From: Streptomyces canus
GTDB taxonomy: Bacteria; Actinomycetota; Actinomycetes; Streptomycetales; Streptomycetaceae
Assembly (NCBI RefSeq): GCF_030816965.1
Contig: NZ_JAUSYQ010000002.1
Coordinates: 3,629,001 to 3,693,000, forward strand
Length of the DNA: 64,000 bases
Reading direction: 5' to 3'
Of this stretch, positions 53,431 to 62,935 are shown piece by piece; position 1 is the first letter of the stretch; each line of letters starts with the position of its first letter. The notes under the pieces are model-generated. The model worked only from the letters and a program-made list of their open reading frames with translations. It made no database searches and was not told where the DNA came from. The position numbers and the translations under genes were made by a program.

Positions 53431-54567
53431 ATGCGCAATTCCCTAGCCCCCCTGGTGCGCCGTGCGACAGTGGGCGCCCTCGCCGTCGCCGGCATCTGGG
53501 CTCCCGCCGCTGCCCTGGCGGTCGCGCCTGCCGCGCCGCCACAGCCGGAGGCGGGCCGTCTCGCATTCGCCCAGCGGTACCACGCGCTCCAGCACGGCGG
53601 CATCGCCCGCGCGGCCAACGTCTCCATCACCTGCGGTGTCCCGAAGGCGGTCCGCGGATCCCTGCTGTCGGCGCCACGTTCCTGCCCGACCGCGCGGGCG
53701 GGCCGGACCGGACGGAACGGCGACTTCGACATGACCTACGTCGACGTCGACAAGGACCCGAACACCTACAACTCCTCCCGCGCCCAGGTGCGTCTGCCCA
53801 AGGGCTCACGGGTCAGCTACGCCCGGCTGTACTGGGGCGGCAACCTGCGGGTCGGCGAGCAGAAGCCGCCCAAGGACAACGGGCGGGTGCTGATCGCCGA
53901 ACCGGGCGGGAAGTACCGGGAGCTCCTCGCGGACACGGTCGTCGGCCACCGCGTGGCGCACGGCGCGGACGCCTTCCAGGCCTCGGCGAACGTCACGAGG
54001 CTGGTTCGGGAGAGCGGGCCGGGTCTGTACACCGTGGCCCAGGTCAACGTGGCGAAGGGCAGGTCGGCGGCCGGCGCGTGGGGTGGCTGGACGCTGGTGG
54101 TGGCGTACGAGAACCCGGCGCAGCCGCTGCGGCACCTCGCCGTGTGGGACGGCTTTGACGCGCTGAAGTCCGGCGCGGGGCAGGAGATCGGGCTGCGCGG
54201 GCTGCGTTTCCCCGCGGGCGCGGGCGGCCGTGCGGGGCTGGTGACGTACGACGGCGACCGCGGCGCAACCGGTGACACCCTCACCCTCACGACCAGCCGC
54301 GCACACGGCCATGCGACCCACCGCACCGCCCTCACCAGCCCTGGTAACCCCCGCGACGACGTCCTGAACTCCACCATCAGGGAGCCCGGGAAGGCCCAGT
54401 CGCAGCGCGTGCCCGCGTACGCCGGCACCCTCGGCTACGACTCCGATGTGTTCGACCTCAGGACAGGCCTGCGGCACAGCGGTGACCAGTTGACCTTCCG
54501 GTTCGTTTCACAGCGGGACGCGGTTTGGGCCGGCGTGCTCTTCGTCGCCGTCGACGCACAGCAGTGA
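53431..54567 (+). CDS. Secreted protein resembling the N-terminal domain of DUF11-type surface proteins
   Basis: 378 residues. Signal peptide about 1-31 (ending ALAVA). The mature part reads NGDFDMTYVDVDKDPNTYNS, SRVSYARLYWGGNLRVGEQK, WGGWTLVVAYENPAQPLRHL and VWDGFDAL, which matches my recollection of the first domain of large DUF11/isopeptide fimbrial proteins (FTMAYVDVDSD..., AGLYWGGD). Here it stands alone, without the repeats or an anchor. Two cysteines at about 68 and 85 may form a disulphide. Function unknown. Confidence 0.75.
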   Translation: MRNSLAPLVRRATVGALAVAGIWAPAAALAVAPAAPPQPEAGRLAFAQRYHALQHGGIARAANVSITCGVPKAVRGSLLSAPRSCPTARAGRTGRNGDFDMTYVDVDKDPNTYNSSRAQVRLPKGSRVSYARLYWGGNLRVGEQKPPKDNGRVLIAEPGGKYRELLADTVVGHRVAHGADAFQASANVTRLVRESGPGLYTVAQVNVAKGRSAAGAWGGWTLVVAYENPAQPLRHLAVWDGFDALKSGAGQEIGLRGLRFPAGAGGRAGLVTYDGDRGATGDTLTLTTSRAHGHATHRTALTSPGNPRDDVLNSTIREPGKAQSQRVPAYAGTLGYDSDVFDLRTGLRHSGDQLTFRFVSQRDAVWAGVLFVAVDAQQ

Positions 54568-54617
54568 GGCCTGCTCCCTCCCGTCCCGAGTACCAGGGTG
54601 AGCTGAGGGCATCGCAC

Positions 54618-55799
54618 ATGCATCCGTCACCATCCGACCCTCGACCGCGCGTCCTTCACCTCACACAGCCCGTGGACGGCGGGGCCGCCCGCGTCGTGAC
54701 GGACCTGGTGCGGGCGCAACTCGCGGCCGATTGGGCCGTCACGGTGGTCTGCCCCGACGGCGAGCTCACCACCCGGCTCCGGCCGCTGGGGGCGGACGTA
54801 CGGCACTGGAACGCGACGCGGTCACCGGGTCCTTCGCTCGTGCGGGAGGTACGGCATCTCGTACGGGTGATCGACGAAGTGCGTCCTCATCTGGTGCACG
54901 CGCACAGCGCGAAGGCCGGGCTCGCCGGGCGGCTCGCCGTGCGGGGACGCATCCCCACCGTGTTCCAGCCCCATGCCTGGTCGTTCGAGGCCGTCGGCGG
55001 GGCCACCTCGGCGCTCGCGCTGGCGTGGGAGCGGTGGGGCGCGCGTTGGGCCTCCCGCATGGTGTGCGTGAGCGAGGCGGAGCGCACGACCGGCGTGCGC
55101 GCCGGGATCAGTGGGCGGTGGAGTGTCATCCCCAACGGCGTCGACCCGCAGCGCTTCCACCCCGCCCTGGCCGGCGCCGTACGGGCCGGACTGAGGCCGT
55201 TGCGCGAGGTCGACCCCGACGCGCCACTGGTCGTCTGCGTAGGGCGGCTGTGCCGGCAGAAGGGGCAGGACGTTCTGCTGGCGGCGTGGAGTGCCGTCGC
55301 CCGCACGGTGCCCGGCGCGCGTCTCGTCCTGGTCGGTGACGGGCCGGACCGCGACCGGCTGCGGGCGCACGCGCCGGGGTCCGTGCTGTTCGCGGGGGCC
55401 GTCGCCGACGCCGCCCCCTGGTACCAGGCCGCCGATCTCGTCGTTCTGCCGTCCCGTTGGGAGGGCATGGCGCTGGCCCCGCTGGAGGCGATGGCCTGCG
55501 GGCGGCCGGTGGTGGTCACCGACGTCGACGGTGCCCGCGAGAGTCTGCCTGCTGCGCTCGCCGCCCGCTGCGTGGTCCCGCCCGAGAACCCGGAAGTGCT
55601 GGCGGGGGCCGTCACCGGACTGCTGCTCGACCCGCCGCTGCGCGAGTCGCTCGGCCACCAGGGGCGCCGGTACGTCCTGTCCTCGCACGACGTGCGGCAC
55701 ACCGCCGAGGCGGTCGCGGACGTCTATCGCGACCTGATCAGCCTGCGGCCCGCACCACGCGTCGCGCCCCCAGAGCATAGGGAGTCGATCCACTCGTGA
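54618..55799 (+). CDS. Glycosyltransferase family 4
   Basis: 393 residues from ATG at 54618 (GAGGG eight bases upstream). GT-B fold: N-terminal DGGAARVVTDLVRAQL, VHAHSAKAGLAGRLAV, and the C-terminal donor site VCVGRLCRQKGQDVLL, with the EX7E pair in SRWEGMALAPLEAMACGRPV. It adds a nucleotide-activated sugar to a lipid-linked intermediate on the cytoplasmic side. First gene of the exopolysaccharide operon; its stop overlaps the next start (GTGA). Confidence 0.92.
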   Translation: MHPSPSDPRPRVLHLTQPVDGGAARVVTDLVRAQLAADWAVTVVCPDGELTTRLRPLGADVRHWNATRSPGPSLVREVRHLVRVIDEVRPHLVHAHSAKAGLAGRLAVRGRIPTVFQPHAWSFEAVGGATSALALAWERWGARWASRMVCVSEAERTTGVRAGISGRWSVIPNGVDPQRFHPALAGAVRAGLRPLREVDPDAPLVVCVGRLCRQKGQDVLLAAWSAVARTVPGARLVLVGDGPDRDRLRAHAPGSVLFAGAVADAAPWYQAADLVVLPSRWEGMALAPLEAMACGRPVVVTDVDGARESLPAALAARCVVPPENPEVLAGAVTGLLLDPPLRESLGHQGRRYVLSSHDVRHTAEAVADVYRDLISLRPAPRVAPPEHRESIHS

Positions 55800-57223
55800 C
55801 CGCGGAAAGCGCCCTCTCCTCCCCTGGCACACAGACCCGGGACCACGGATTCTCGCCCGTCTCGGTCATGCCGCCCCGCGGCCCCGCCCCGGGTTTGAGG
55901 TTCTCCGCCCGCAGGCCGCCCGTGCGGCCGGCCTCGCCGATGCCCCTGCTCGTCGCGGACGGCACGGCCGCCCTGCTGGGTGCCATGACACTGACCGGGA
56001 CTCAGTTCCGTCCGCTCCCGTCGGCCCTGCTGGTGGCCGTGTCACTGTTGCTGCGTCCGCACCGCATGCGCCCGTCGGTGCCCGGGGTTCTGGACGAACT
56101 GCCCGCCGTCTGTGGCCGGATCGCGGTGGCCTGGCTGACGCTCGCGGCGCTCGTGGCGGCGTACCGGCCGGACCACGCGCTGTCCGCAGAAGCCCTGCTG
56201 GTGGGCTTCGCCGTGCACGCGGCGGTGAGCTGCGCGCTGCGCGGCACCATGCACGCGAGACGGCGCGCGGCGCTGCTGCGCCACCCGCACACCGCGCTCG
56301 TCATCGGTCCGGCGCCGACCGCGCAGCGCGTGGCCGCCGCCGTGCTGCGGCATCCGTGGTGCGGGGTGCGGCCGGTGGGGGTCGTGGCCGAACGGCAGGA
56401 CGGCGCCGAGGGCCTGCCGGTGCTGACGACCGGTGAGGAGGTCGAGCGGGCGGTCGTGCAGAACGGCGTGCGCGCGGTACTGGCCGTCCACCCCTCGGTG
56501 CGGGCCCAGCAGGGACCGCTGCTGCGCGCGCTGGCCGAGTGGGGCTGCGCGGTGTGGGAGGTCGACGCGGACTCTCCGTCGTATGCGACGCAGGAGCGGC
56601 TGGCCGGGTTCGCCTGCCGACGCCTGGAGATGTCCGCGGCGCTCCGCGGCAGCGCGGGCAAGCGGACGCTCGACGTCCTGGTGTCGGGAACGCTGCTGCT
56701 GCTGGTCAGTCCCCTGCTGCTGGTCTGCGCGGTGGCGCTGCGGATCAGCGACGGGCCGGGCGTGGTGTTCCGGCAGGAGCGCATCGGCAGGGGTGGAAAA
56801 CCCTTCACCCTGCTGAAGTTCCGCACTCACCGCCCGGTCGACGCGCATGAGTCGGCGACCCGGTGGAGCGTGGCGAACGAACACGAGATGCGCGGGTTCT
56901 GCCGCATGCTGCGGCGCACCTCGTTCGACGAGCTGCTCCAGCTGTGGAACGTGCTCCGGGGCGACATGAGCCTGGTCGGACCGCGGCCCGAACGCCCGTA
57001 CTTCGTCGCGCAGTTCAGCCGCACCCATCCCGGCTACGCGGACCGTCACCGTCTGCGGACCGGCATCACCGGCCTCGCCCAGATCCACGGGCTGCGCGGC
57101 GACACGTCCATCGAGGACCGCTGCCGCTTCGACAACGTCTACATCGACAACTGGTCGCTGTGGCAGGACGTGTGCATCCTGCTGCGCACCGCGGCCACGC
57201 TCCTTCGTCCGACGGGGAGCTGA
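55796..57223 (+). CDS. Polyprenyl-phosphate sugar-1-phosphate transferase
   Basis: 475 residues, the initiating enzyme that puts the first sugar phosphate on undecaprenyl phosphate. N-terminal hydrophobic part (about five helices, 45-140) and a CoA-binding-like middle (WbaP/CpsE type). The C-terminal catalytic domain has the helix LLLLVSPLLLVCAVAL, then VVFRQERIGRGGKPFTLLKF, RTSFDELLQLWNVLRGDMSL and VGPRPERP. All motifs of the phosphoglycosyltransferase family are present. GTG at 55796 overlaps the preceding stop. Confidence 0.92.
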   Translation: MTAESALSSPGTQTRDHGFSPVSVMPPRGPAPGLRFSARRPPVRPASPMPLLVADGTAALLGAMTLTGTQFRPLPSALLVAVSLLLRPHRMRPSVPGVLDELPAVCGRIAVAWLTLAALVAAYRPDHALSAEALLVGFAVHAAVSCALRGTMHARRRAALLRHPHTALVIGPAPTAQRVAAAVLRHPWCGVRPVGVVAERQDGAEGLPVLTTGEEVERAVVQNGVRAVLAVHPSVRAQQGPLLRALAEWGCAVWEVDADSPSYATQERLAGFACRRLEMSAALRGSAGKRTLDVLVSGTLLLLVSPLLLVCAVALRISDGPGVVFRQERIGRGGKPFTLLKFRTHRPVDAHESATRWSVANEHEMRGFCRMLRRTSFDELLQLWNVLRGDMSLVGPRPERPYFVAQFSRTHPGYADRHRLRTGITGLAQIHGLRGDTSIEDRCRFDNVYIDNWSLWQDVCILLRTAATLLRPTGS

Positions 57224-57228
57224 GAGCG

Positions 57229-58584
57229 GTGAGCCTCGCACTGACACCGCTCGCGCGCCGGGGCATCCTCCTGACGCCGGTCCTGCCCGTGGTGGCCGTG
57301 CTCGTCCTGCTGGCGCTGCCGCTGCCTCCGAGCGGTGACGCCGGCCCGGGTCCCGCCGACGCGGTGTCCGGACTCGTGGTGCTGTACTGCGCGATCCGCC
57401 TGGTACGGGACCGGCGGCGGGCCTTGTCGTGCACAGCCGCCGTGGTGCTGGGTCTGCCGGTCATCGGGCTGGCCCTCGCCGCCACGGGGGCGTACGCGCC
57501 CGGGGCCGGGATCGCCGGAATGGGCCGGTATCTGCAGATCTTCGTGCTGGTGCCGGCGGCGGTCCTGCTGCTCATCCGCGACCGGGCCGATTTCCGGCTG
57601 CTGACCTGGGCGTTCGTGGGGCTCGCGGTCGTGCAGGGGGCCTTCGGGGTGCATCAGTACGTCACCCGGACCGGCGCCTCGTATCAGGGCGAGCCGATCC
57701 GGGCGGTCGGCACGTTCGGGCCGCAGGACGTGATGGGCATGGCAACAGTGGTCGCCCTCGGCCTGGTGTGCGCGCTGGGTCTCGCGCTGGGGCGGACGTC
57801 CGTACGGCAGCGGGGAGTCGCCGTCCTGTGCGCGCTGGCGCTGCTGCTGCCGCTCGCGCTGTCCTTCAGCCGGGGCGCGTGGATCGCGACGGCCGTGACC
57901 TGCACGGTGCAGCTGGTGCTCGCCGGGGTGCGGCGGGCACTCAAGGCGGCCTTGGCCGTGGTGGCCGCGGGCGTGGTCCTGGTGGGAGGCCTCGGTGTCG
58001 GCTCGGCGATGCTGCAGGAGCGGATCGACAGCATCACGCAGGTCACCGACGCCCCCGACCAGTCCGTCGTCGACCGTTACACGATGTGGGCGGCCGCGAC
58101 CGACATGTGGCTGGAACACCCGCTGACCGGCGTCGGGTTGAAGGGCTTCCCCGAGTACCGGGACGGATACGCCTCGCCGGCGCTGTCGTCGGGCAGCGAC
58201 ACGGAGGGCGCGGGGGCCGCGTACCGCAGGCAGCCGCTGCTGTCGCCGCACAACATGTACTTGCTGGTGCTCAGCGAGCAGGGCCTGATCGGGTTGCTGG
58301 GACTCGCCGGGAGCTGGCTGGCCCTGCTGGTGTGCGGGGTGCGGGCCGTGGTGCGGGCCCGCAGGCCCCAGGAGCACGGCCTTGACTGCGGGCTCGTCGC
58401 CTGCGGGCTGCTGGTCTGGCAGCTGACCGACTTCATGTACGCCGACATCGGCGGACCCTCCACCGTGCTGTCCGCCGTGTGCTTCGGGCTGGTGGCGTGG
58501 TGGGCGCTGGCCGGGAGCGGCGAGGCGGAGGCCGTGACGACGGTTCCGGTGGGCAGGAGCACGGAAAAGGCCGTGGCGCGATGA
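57229..58584 (+). CDS. O-antigen ligase/polymerase-like membrane protein
   Basis: 451 residues from GTG at 57229, GGGGAG upstream. About eleven hydrophobic helices and a periplasmic loop (about 275-345) with RGAWIATAVT and HPLTGVGLKGFPEYRDGY, and PHNMYLLVLSEQG, the Wzy_C (O-antigen ligase) signatures. It polymerises or ligates lipid-linked repeat units outside the membrane. Stop overlaps the flippase start (ATGA). Confidence 0.88.
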   Translation: MSLALTPLARRGILLTPVLPVVAVLVLLALPLPPSGDAGPGPADAVSGLVVLYCAIRLVRDRRRALSCTAAVVLGLPVIGLALAATGAYAPGAGIAGMGRYLQIFVLVPAAVLLLIRDRADFRLLTWAFVGLAVVQGAFGVHQYVTRTGASYQGEPIRAVGTFGPQDVMGMATVVALGLVCALGLALGRTSVRQRGVAVLCALALLLPLALSFSRGAWIATAVTCTVQLVLAGVRRALKAALAVVAAGVVLVGGLGVGSAMLQERIDSITQVTDAPDQSVVDRYTMWAAATDMWLEHPLTGVGLKGFPEYRDGYASPALSSGSDTEGAGAAYRRQPLLSPHNMYLLVLSEQGLIGLLGLAGSWLALLVCGVRAVVRARRPQEHGLDCGLVACGLLVWQLTDFMYADIGGPSTVLSAVCFGLVAWWALAGSGEAEAVTTVPVGRSTEKAVAR

Positions 58585-60377
58585 CCGTGACGCCGCCGCC
58601 GACCGCGCGGGCTCCCGGTCGCGGGACCGACGGGACGGACGTACCCGCGGCGCGAGCCGCAGCCCAGGCCGTGGACAGCACCGAGATGACCGCGGTCACC
58701 CGGAAGTTCCTCGCCAAGGCCACCCTGATCACGGCGTCGCTGTCGGTCGCCGGGGCGCTGCTCGGCCTGGTGCGGGACCAGACGCTGGCCCGGCTCTTCG
58801 GGGCGGGCAGCGAGACCGACGCCTTTCTGGTGGCGTGGACCGTACCGGAGTTCGCCGCCACGCTGCTCATCGAGGACGGGCTGGCCATCGCGCTGATCCC
58901 GGCGTTCAGCTTCGCCCTGGTCCGGCGTGCGCAGGGTGCCTCCGGCGACCCGGTCCGCTCCCTGGTCGCCAGCACCCTGCCCCGTCTGTCCCTCGGCTTC
59001 GTCACCGTGTCCGCGCTCGTCATCGGCGCGGCCCCATACCTGGTCGAGGCTCTGGCTCCCGGCCTGCCGGATCCCCGCCTCGCCACGGACTGCACCCGGC
59101 TGACGGCTACCTGTGTACTGAGCTTCGGGCTCGCCGGGTACTGCAGCGCGGCCCTGCGGGCGCACCGCCGCTACCTGGCGCCCGCCACGATCTACGTGGC
59201 CTACAACGTCGGCATCATCGCCACGATGTTCCTGCTCGGCGGGCGCTGGGGCGTGCGATCGGCCGCGGCCGGAGTGGCGGTGGGCGGCTGCCTGATGGTG
59301 GCGGCCCAACTGCCTTCCCTGTGGCGGCATCTGAGGAGTCACCCGTCCGCGGCCGGCGGTGCCGGGATCGAGGCACCGCCGAAGAACCTCGCCCTGATCA
59401 GTACGGTGCTCCTCTTCGCCCTGTGCCGCCAGTCCCAGGTCCTGATCGAACGCTTCCTCGCCTCCCCCCTTCCCTCCGGGGCCATCTCGCACCTCAACTA
59501 CGCGCAGAAGGTGGCCCAGATCCCGATGACGCTCTCGCTGATGCTGTGCACCGTCACCTTCCCGGTGGTGGCGCAGGCGCTCGCCGACGGCGACACCGAA
59601 CGGGCCCGCGCCCGCGTCGAGCGGGACCTGGTGCTGGCTTCCTGCCTGGTGCTCGTCGGCGCGGCCACGGTGGTCGCCTGCGCCCCGCAGATCATCGCGA
59701 TCCTCTTCCAGCGGGGCGCTTTCACCGCACAGGACACGGTGGTGACGGCGGGCGTCATGCGCGTCTACGCCCTCGGGCTGCTCGGCCAGACCCTGGTCGG
59801 GGTCCTGATCCGCTCGTACTTCTCGGCGGGGCGGCCCACCTGGTATCCGACCGGCGCGATGGCCGTCGGCGTGGGCGCGACCTGCTGGATCGGGGAGGCG
59901 ACGGTGACGTCCTGGGGGGTGTCGGGAATCGCCGCCGCCAACGCCGTCGGTATCACCGTCACGGCCGCATTGCTGCTCCTCGGCCCTCCGCGCGGGCCGA
60001 AGGGACGGGCAGGCGGCAGAGGCCTCCGGGGAGCGCGAAGGCCCGAAGGGCCGGGCACGGTCGCCGTCCCGGCACCGCCCATGGCACCGCATGGGCGAGC
60101 CGTGCGGTACGGCAGCCCGCGCGGGGTCCCGATCCGTACCCGGCAGGTGTTGTCCGAGCTGAGCAGGCCGGTGCTGGCGGCGGGGGTCGCGACGGCGGCG
60201 GGGGCGTTCGCCGCGAGCGGGCCGCAGTCCCAGGTGGCCGGCCTCGCGGTGGGCGCGGTGACCGTGGCCGCCGTCTTCCTCGTGCTCGGACGGGCCCTGG
60301 GTGCCCAGGGCTGCACGTTCGCGTTTCGTTCCGTACGTACCGTCACACGAAGGCTGAGGCATGGTCGCTCCAGTTGA
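58581..60377 (+). CDS. MurJ/MviN-like lipid-linked oligosaccharide flippase
   Basis: 598 residues with about 14 hydrophobic helices; MurJ-type start KATLITASLSVAGALLGLVR and DQTLARLFGAGSETDAFLVA. Most of the protein after about 480 is a hydrophilic stretch (Gly/Pro/Arg-rich, about 475-535) before two last helices. Being in the polysaccharide operon it probably flips its repeat unit rather than lipid II. Its last 17 bases overlap the next gene. Confidence 0.9.
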   Translation: MTVTPPPTARAPGRGTDGTDVPAARAAAQAVDSTEMTAVTRKFLAKATLITASLSVAGALLGLVRDQTLARLFGAGSETDAFLVAWTVPEFAATLLIEDGLAIALIPAFSFALVRRAQGASGDPVRSLVASTLPRLSLGFVTVSALVIGAAPYLVEALAPGLPDPRLATDCTRLTATCVLSFGLAGYCSAALRAHRRYLAPATIYVAYNVGIIATMFLLGGRWGVRSAAAGVAVGGCLMVAAQLPSLWRHLRSHPSAAGGAGIEAPPKNLALISTVLLFALCRQSQVLIERFLASPLPSGAISHLNYAQKVAQIPMTLSLMLCTVTFPVVAQALADGDTERARARVERDLVLASCLVLVGAATVVACAPQIIAILFQRGAFTAQDTVVTAGVMRVYALGLLGQTLVGVLIRSYFSAGRPTWYPTGAMAVGVGATCWIGEATVTSWGVSGIAAANAVGITVTAALLLLGPPRGPKGRAGGRGLRGARRPEGPGTVAVPAPPMAPHGRAVRYGSPRGVPIRTRQVLSELSRPVLAAGVATAAGAFAASGPQSQVAGLAVGAVTVAAVFLVLGRALGAQGCTFAFRSVRTVTRRLRHGRSS

Positions 60378-61125
60378 ATCCGTCGGTACCGGCAGACGCC
60401 CCACGGCGCGGCCGGGTCCGGTCCCGTGGGTGGCGATGTACCACTCCGTGGACGACTGCTCCGACGACCCGTACCGCATCACGGTCACACCCGAGCGGCT
60501 GGAGCGGCAGCTGGCCTGGCTGCACCGGCGCGGCCTTCGAGGCGTGTCCGTGCGCGAACTGTTCGCCGCCCGGGCCCGGGGCGAGGGGCGGGGCCTGGTC
60601 GGTCTCACCTTCGACGACGGATACGCCGATTTCCTCGAGCATGCTCTTCCGGCGCTGCGCCGTCGGCACTTCGGTGCCACCCTCTTCGTCCTGACCGGAC
60701 GGCTCGGCGGCGTCAACTCCTGGGACCCGCTGGGTCCGCGCAAAGCACTGCTGACCGCGGACGGCGTCCGGCGCGCGGCCTGTGAGGGCGTGGAGATCGG
60801 CTCCCACGGGCTGACGCACGTCGATCTCACCCGGGCCGACGACGTCACTGTGAAGGCCGAGGTCGCCGACAGCAGGGCGCTGCTGTCGGAGCTGATCGGC
60901 GCGCCGGTCGACGGCTTCTGCTACCCGTACGGCACGGTCGACGAACGCGCTGTCGCCGCCGTACGCGAAGCCGGCTACGCCTACGCCTGCGCCATCGACC
61001 CCGGCCCCCTGACCGGCCCGCACGCCCTCCCCCGTCTGCACATCGGCCAGAACGACACGGCCTGGCGGCTGTACCTCAAGCACAAGCTGCACAGGCTGCG
61101 CCGGTCCCCCGTGGAGGGCCTGTGA
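60361..61125 (+). CDS. Polysaccharide deacetylase (NodB homology)
   Basis: 254 residues. NodB motifs: LTFDDGYADF (catalytic Asp and metal Asp), SHGLTHVDLT (metal His pair), FCYPYGTVDERA. No signal peptide, so it acts in the cytoplasm or as an unexported protein, unlike most secreted deacetylases. It probably removes N-acetyl groups from the growing polymer or its precursor. It overlaps the flippase by 17 bases and the next gene by four. Confidence 0.9.
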   Translation: MVAPVESVGTGRRPTARPGPVPWVAMYHSVDDCSDDPYRITVTPERLERQLAWLHRRGLRGVSVRELFAARARGEGRGLVGLTFDDGYADFLEHALPALRRRHFGATLFVLTGRLGGVNSWDPLGPRKALLTADGVRRAACEGVEIGSHGLTHVDLTRADDVTVKAEVADSRALLSELIGAPVDGFCYPYGTVDERAVAAVREAGYAYACAIDPGPLTGPHALPRLHIGQNDTAWRLYLKHKLHRLRRSPVEGL

Positions 61126-62276
61126 CCATGAAGGCCCTGCACATCATCACCGGTCTCGGCGCCGGAGGTGCCGAACAGCAGCTCCGTCTGCTGCTGCGGC
61201 ACCTCAGCGTCGACTGCGAGGTGGTGGCCCTCACGAACCCGGGAACCGTCGCCGACGGGCTGATCGCCGACGGCGTCCGCGTGCACCACCTCGGCATGAA
61301 CGGCAACCGCGATCTGACCGCGCTGCCCCGCCTGGTCCGTCTGATCCGCGCCGGCGGCTACGACCTGGTGCACACCCACCTGTATCGCGCCTGTGTCTAC
61401 GGCCGGTTCGCCGCCCGCCTGGCCGGCGTCCGGGCGGTGGTCGCCACCGAACACTCCCTCGGCGACTCCCAGATGGAGGGCCGGAAGCTGACGGCGGGCG
61501 TCCGCGCGCTCTACCTCGCCAGCGAGCGACTCGGCTCCGCCACGGTCGCCGTCTCCCCCGCGGTCGCCGACCGCCTCAAGCGCTGGGGCGTACCCGCCCC
61601 GCGCATCGAGGTCATCCCCAACGGCATCGACGTCACCCGTTTCCGCTTCGACCCGGCCCGGCGCCACCGCACCCGCCGACGCCTCGGCCTGCCGGAGGAC
61701 GCCTTCGTCGTCGGCGGGATCGGCCGGCTCTGCGCGGGCAAGCGCTTCGACGTCCTCATCCGGGCGATGACCCGGCTTCCGGACGACCACTGGCTGTTGC
61801 TGGTCGGCGGCGGCCCGCAGGAGAGCACCCTGCGCCGCACGGCCCACGAGGCAGGCGTGGCCGACCGTGTCCTGTTCGCCGGCGAACGCCCCTACGTCCC
61901 CGACGGCTCCCCCGGCCCGGACCTGCCCTCCCTCACCTCCGCCATGGACCTGCTCGCCTCACCGTGCCCGGAGGAGTCCTTCGGGCTGGCGGTCGTGGAG
62001 GCCCTGGCGTCCGGCCTGCCCGTGCTCTACGCCTCCAGCCCGGCGATCGAGGACCTGCCCCCGCAGGCCACCGCCGGTGCCCGGCGGGTGCGCGGCGGCC
62101 CGGAGGCGTACGCCCGTGCCGTGGCCGGGGTGCGCGCGGCCGGTCCGCGGCCGCGCACGGCCCCGGAGGCGGCCCACCGCTACCACATCACTCACAGCGC
62201 CGCCCGGCTCATGGACGTGTACGCGACGGCGCTGTCCTGCTCATTGCCCCGCTCACCCCAGGGAGCCAGTACGTGA
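61122..62276 (+). CDS. Glycosyltransferase family 4
   Basis: 384 residues, second GT4 enzyme of the operon. ALHIITGLGAGGAEQQLRLL is the typical WaaG/PimA-like start; DLVHTHLYRACVYGRFAARL and the donor-site GIGRLCAGKRFDVLIRAM with SPCPEESFGLAVVEALASGL follow. Adds a second sugar to the repeat unit. Overlaps neighbours by four bases on both sides. Confidence 0.92.
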   Translation: MTMKALHIITGLGAGGAEQQLRLLLRHLSVDCEVVALTNPGTVADGLIADGVRVHHLGMNGNRDLTALPRLVRLIRAGGYDLVHTHLYRACVYGRFAARLAGVRAVVATEHSLGDSQMEGRKLTAGVRALYLASERLGSATVAVSPAVADRLKRWGVPAPRIEVIPNGIDVTRFRFDPARRHRTRRRLGLPEDAFVVGGIGRLCAGKRFDVLIRAMTRLPDDHWLLLVGGGPQESTLRRTAHEAGVADRVLFAGERPYVPDGSPGPDLPSLTSAMDLLASPCPEESFGLAVVEALASGLPVLYASSPAIEDLPPQATAGARRVRGGPEAYARAVAGVRAAGPRPRTAPEAAHRYHITHSAARLMDVYATALSCSLPRSPQGAST

Positions 62277-62935
62277 TGACCGACAACCACGCCCGACACC
62301 ACCGGCAGCCCGGCCGCCTGACCCGGACCGGCCTCCTGCGGCCGTGGTCGCTGCTCGCGGCCGGCGCGCTCGCCGGCGGCCTGCTCGGCGGCACCTATGG
62401 CACGCTCAAAGCCCCGACGTACACGGCGACCAGCTACGTGGTCGCCGTACCGACCGAGAAGTCCGACCCGGCTTCCGCGCTCGGCTTCGCACAGGCGTAC
62501 GGCCGTGCCGCCACCGACCTCGCGGTGCTCGGAGACGCACAGGCCTGGGCGGACGTGCCGGTCCCGACTCTGCGTCGAAGCGTGCGGACGGTCGCCTCGC
62601 CGGACGCGCCGATGGTCGCCGTCTCGGCCACCTCCCCGCGCCCCCGGCTCGCCGCCGACATGGCCAACGCGGTCACCCGCGCGCTGACCCGGCACGCGAA
62701 CGAGACCAAAGCCAGCACCCACGTCGAACTCGTGCAGTTCTCACGGGCGGTGCGGCCGACAGAGCCGACGTCCGCGTCACCGACGGTGACCGGTCTGGTC
62801 GGCGCGAGCGCGGGGGGCCTGCTCGGCGGACTGGTGCTGCTCGTACGGCCGAGGCGGACCGGGGACGAGCAGTCCGTTCCCCCCGCCTCGGTGCCCGGCC
62901 CGGCGCCCGCCGCCGACGTGCACGGACAGCTGTGA
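62273..62935 (+). CDS. Wzz-like chain-length/co-polymerase membrane protein
   Basis: 220 residues from GTG at 62273, seven bases after GGGAG. N-terminal basic tail, TM1 at about 25-45 (PWSLLAAGALAGGLLGGTYG), an extracytoplasmic stretch beginning LKAPTYTATSYVVAV (Wzz-like), TM2 at about 170-190 (GLVGASAGGLLGGLVLLV) and a short tail. No Tyr-kinase domain. It probably sets polymer length. Its stop overlaps the next start (GTGA). Confidence 0.8.
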   Translation: MMTDNHARHHRQPGRLTRTGLLRPWSLLAAGALAGGLLGGTYGTLKAPTYTATSYVVAVPTEKSDPASALGFAQAYGRAATDLAVLGDAQAWADVPVPTLRRSVRTVASPDAPMVAVSATSPRPRLAADMANAVTRALTRHANETKASTHVELVQFSRAVRPTEPTSASPTVTGLVGASAGGLLGGLVLLVRPRRTGDEQSVPPASVPGPAPAADVHGQL

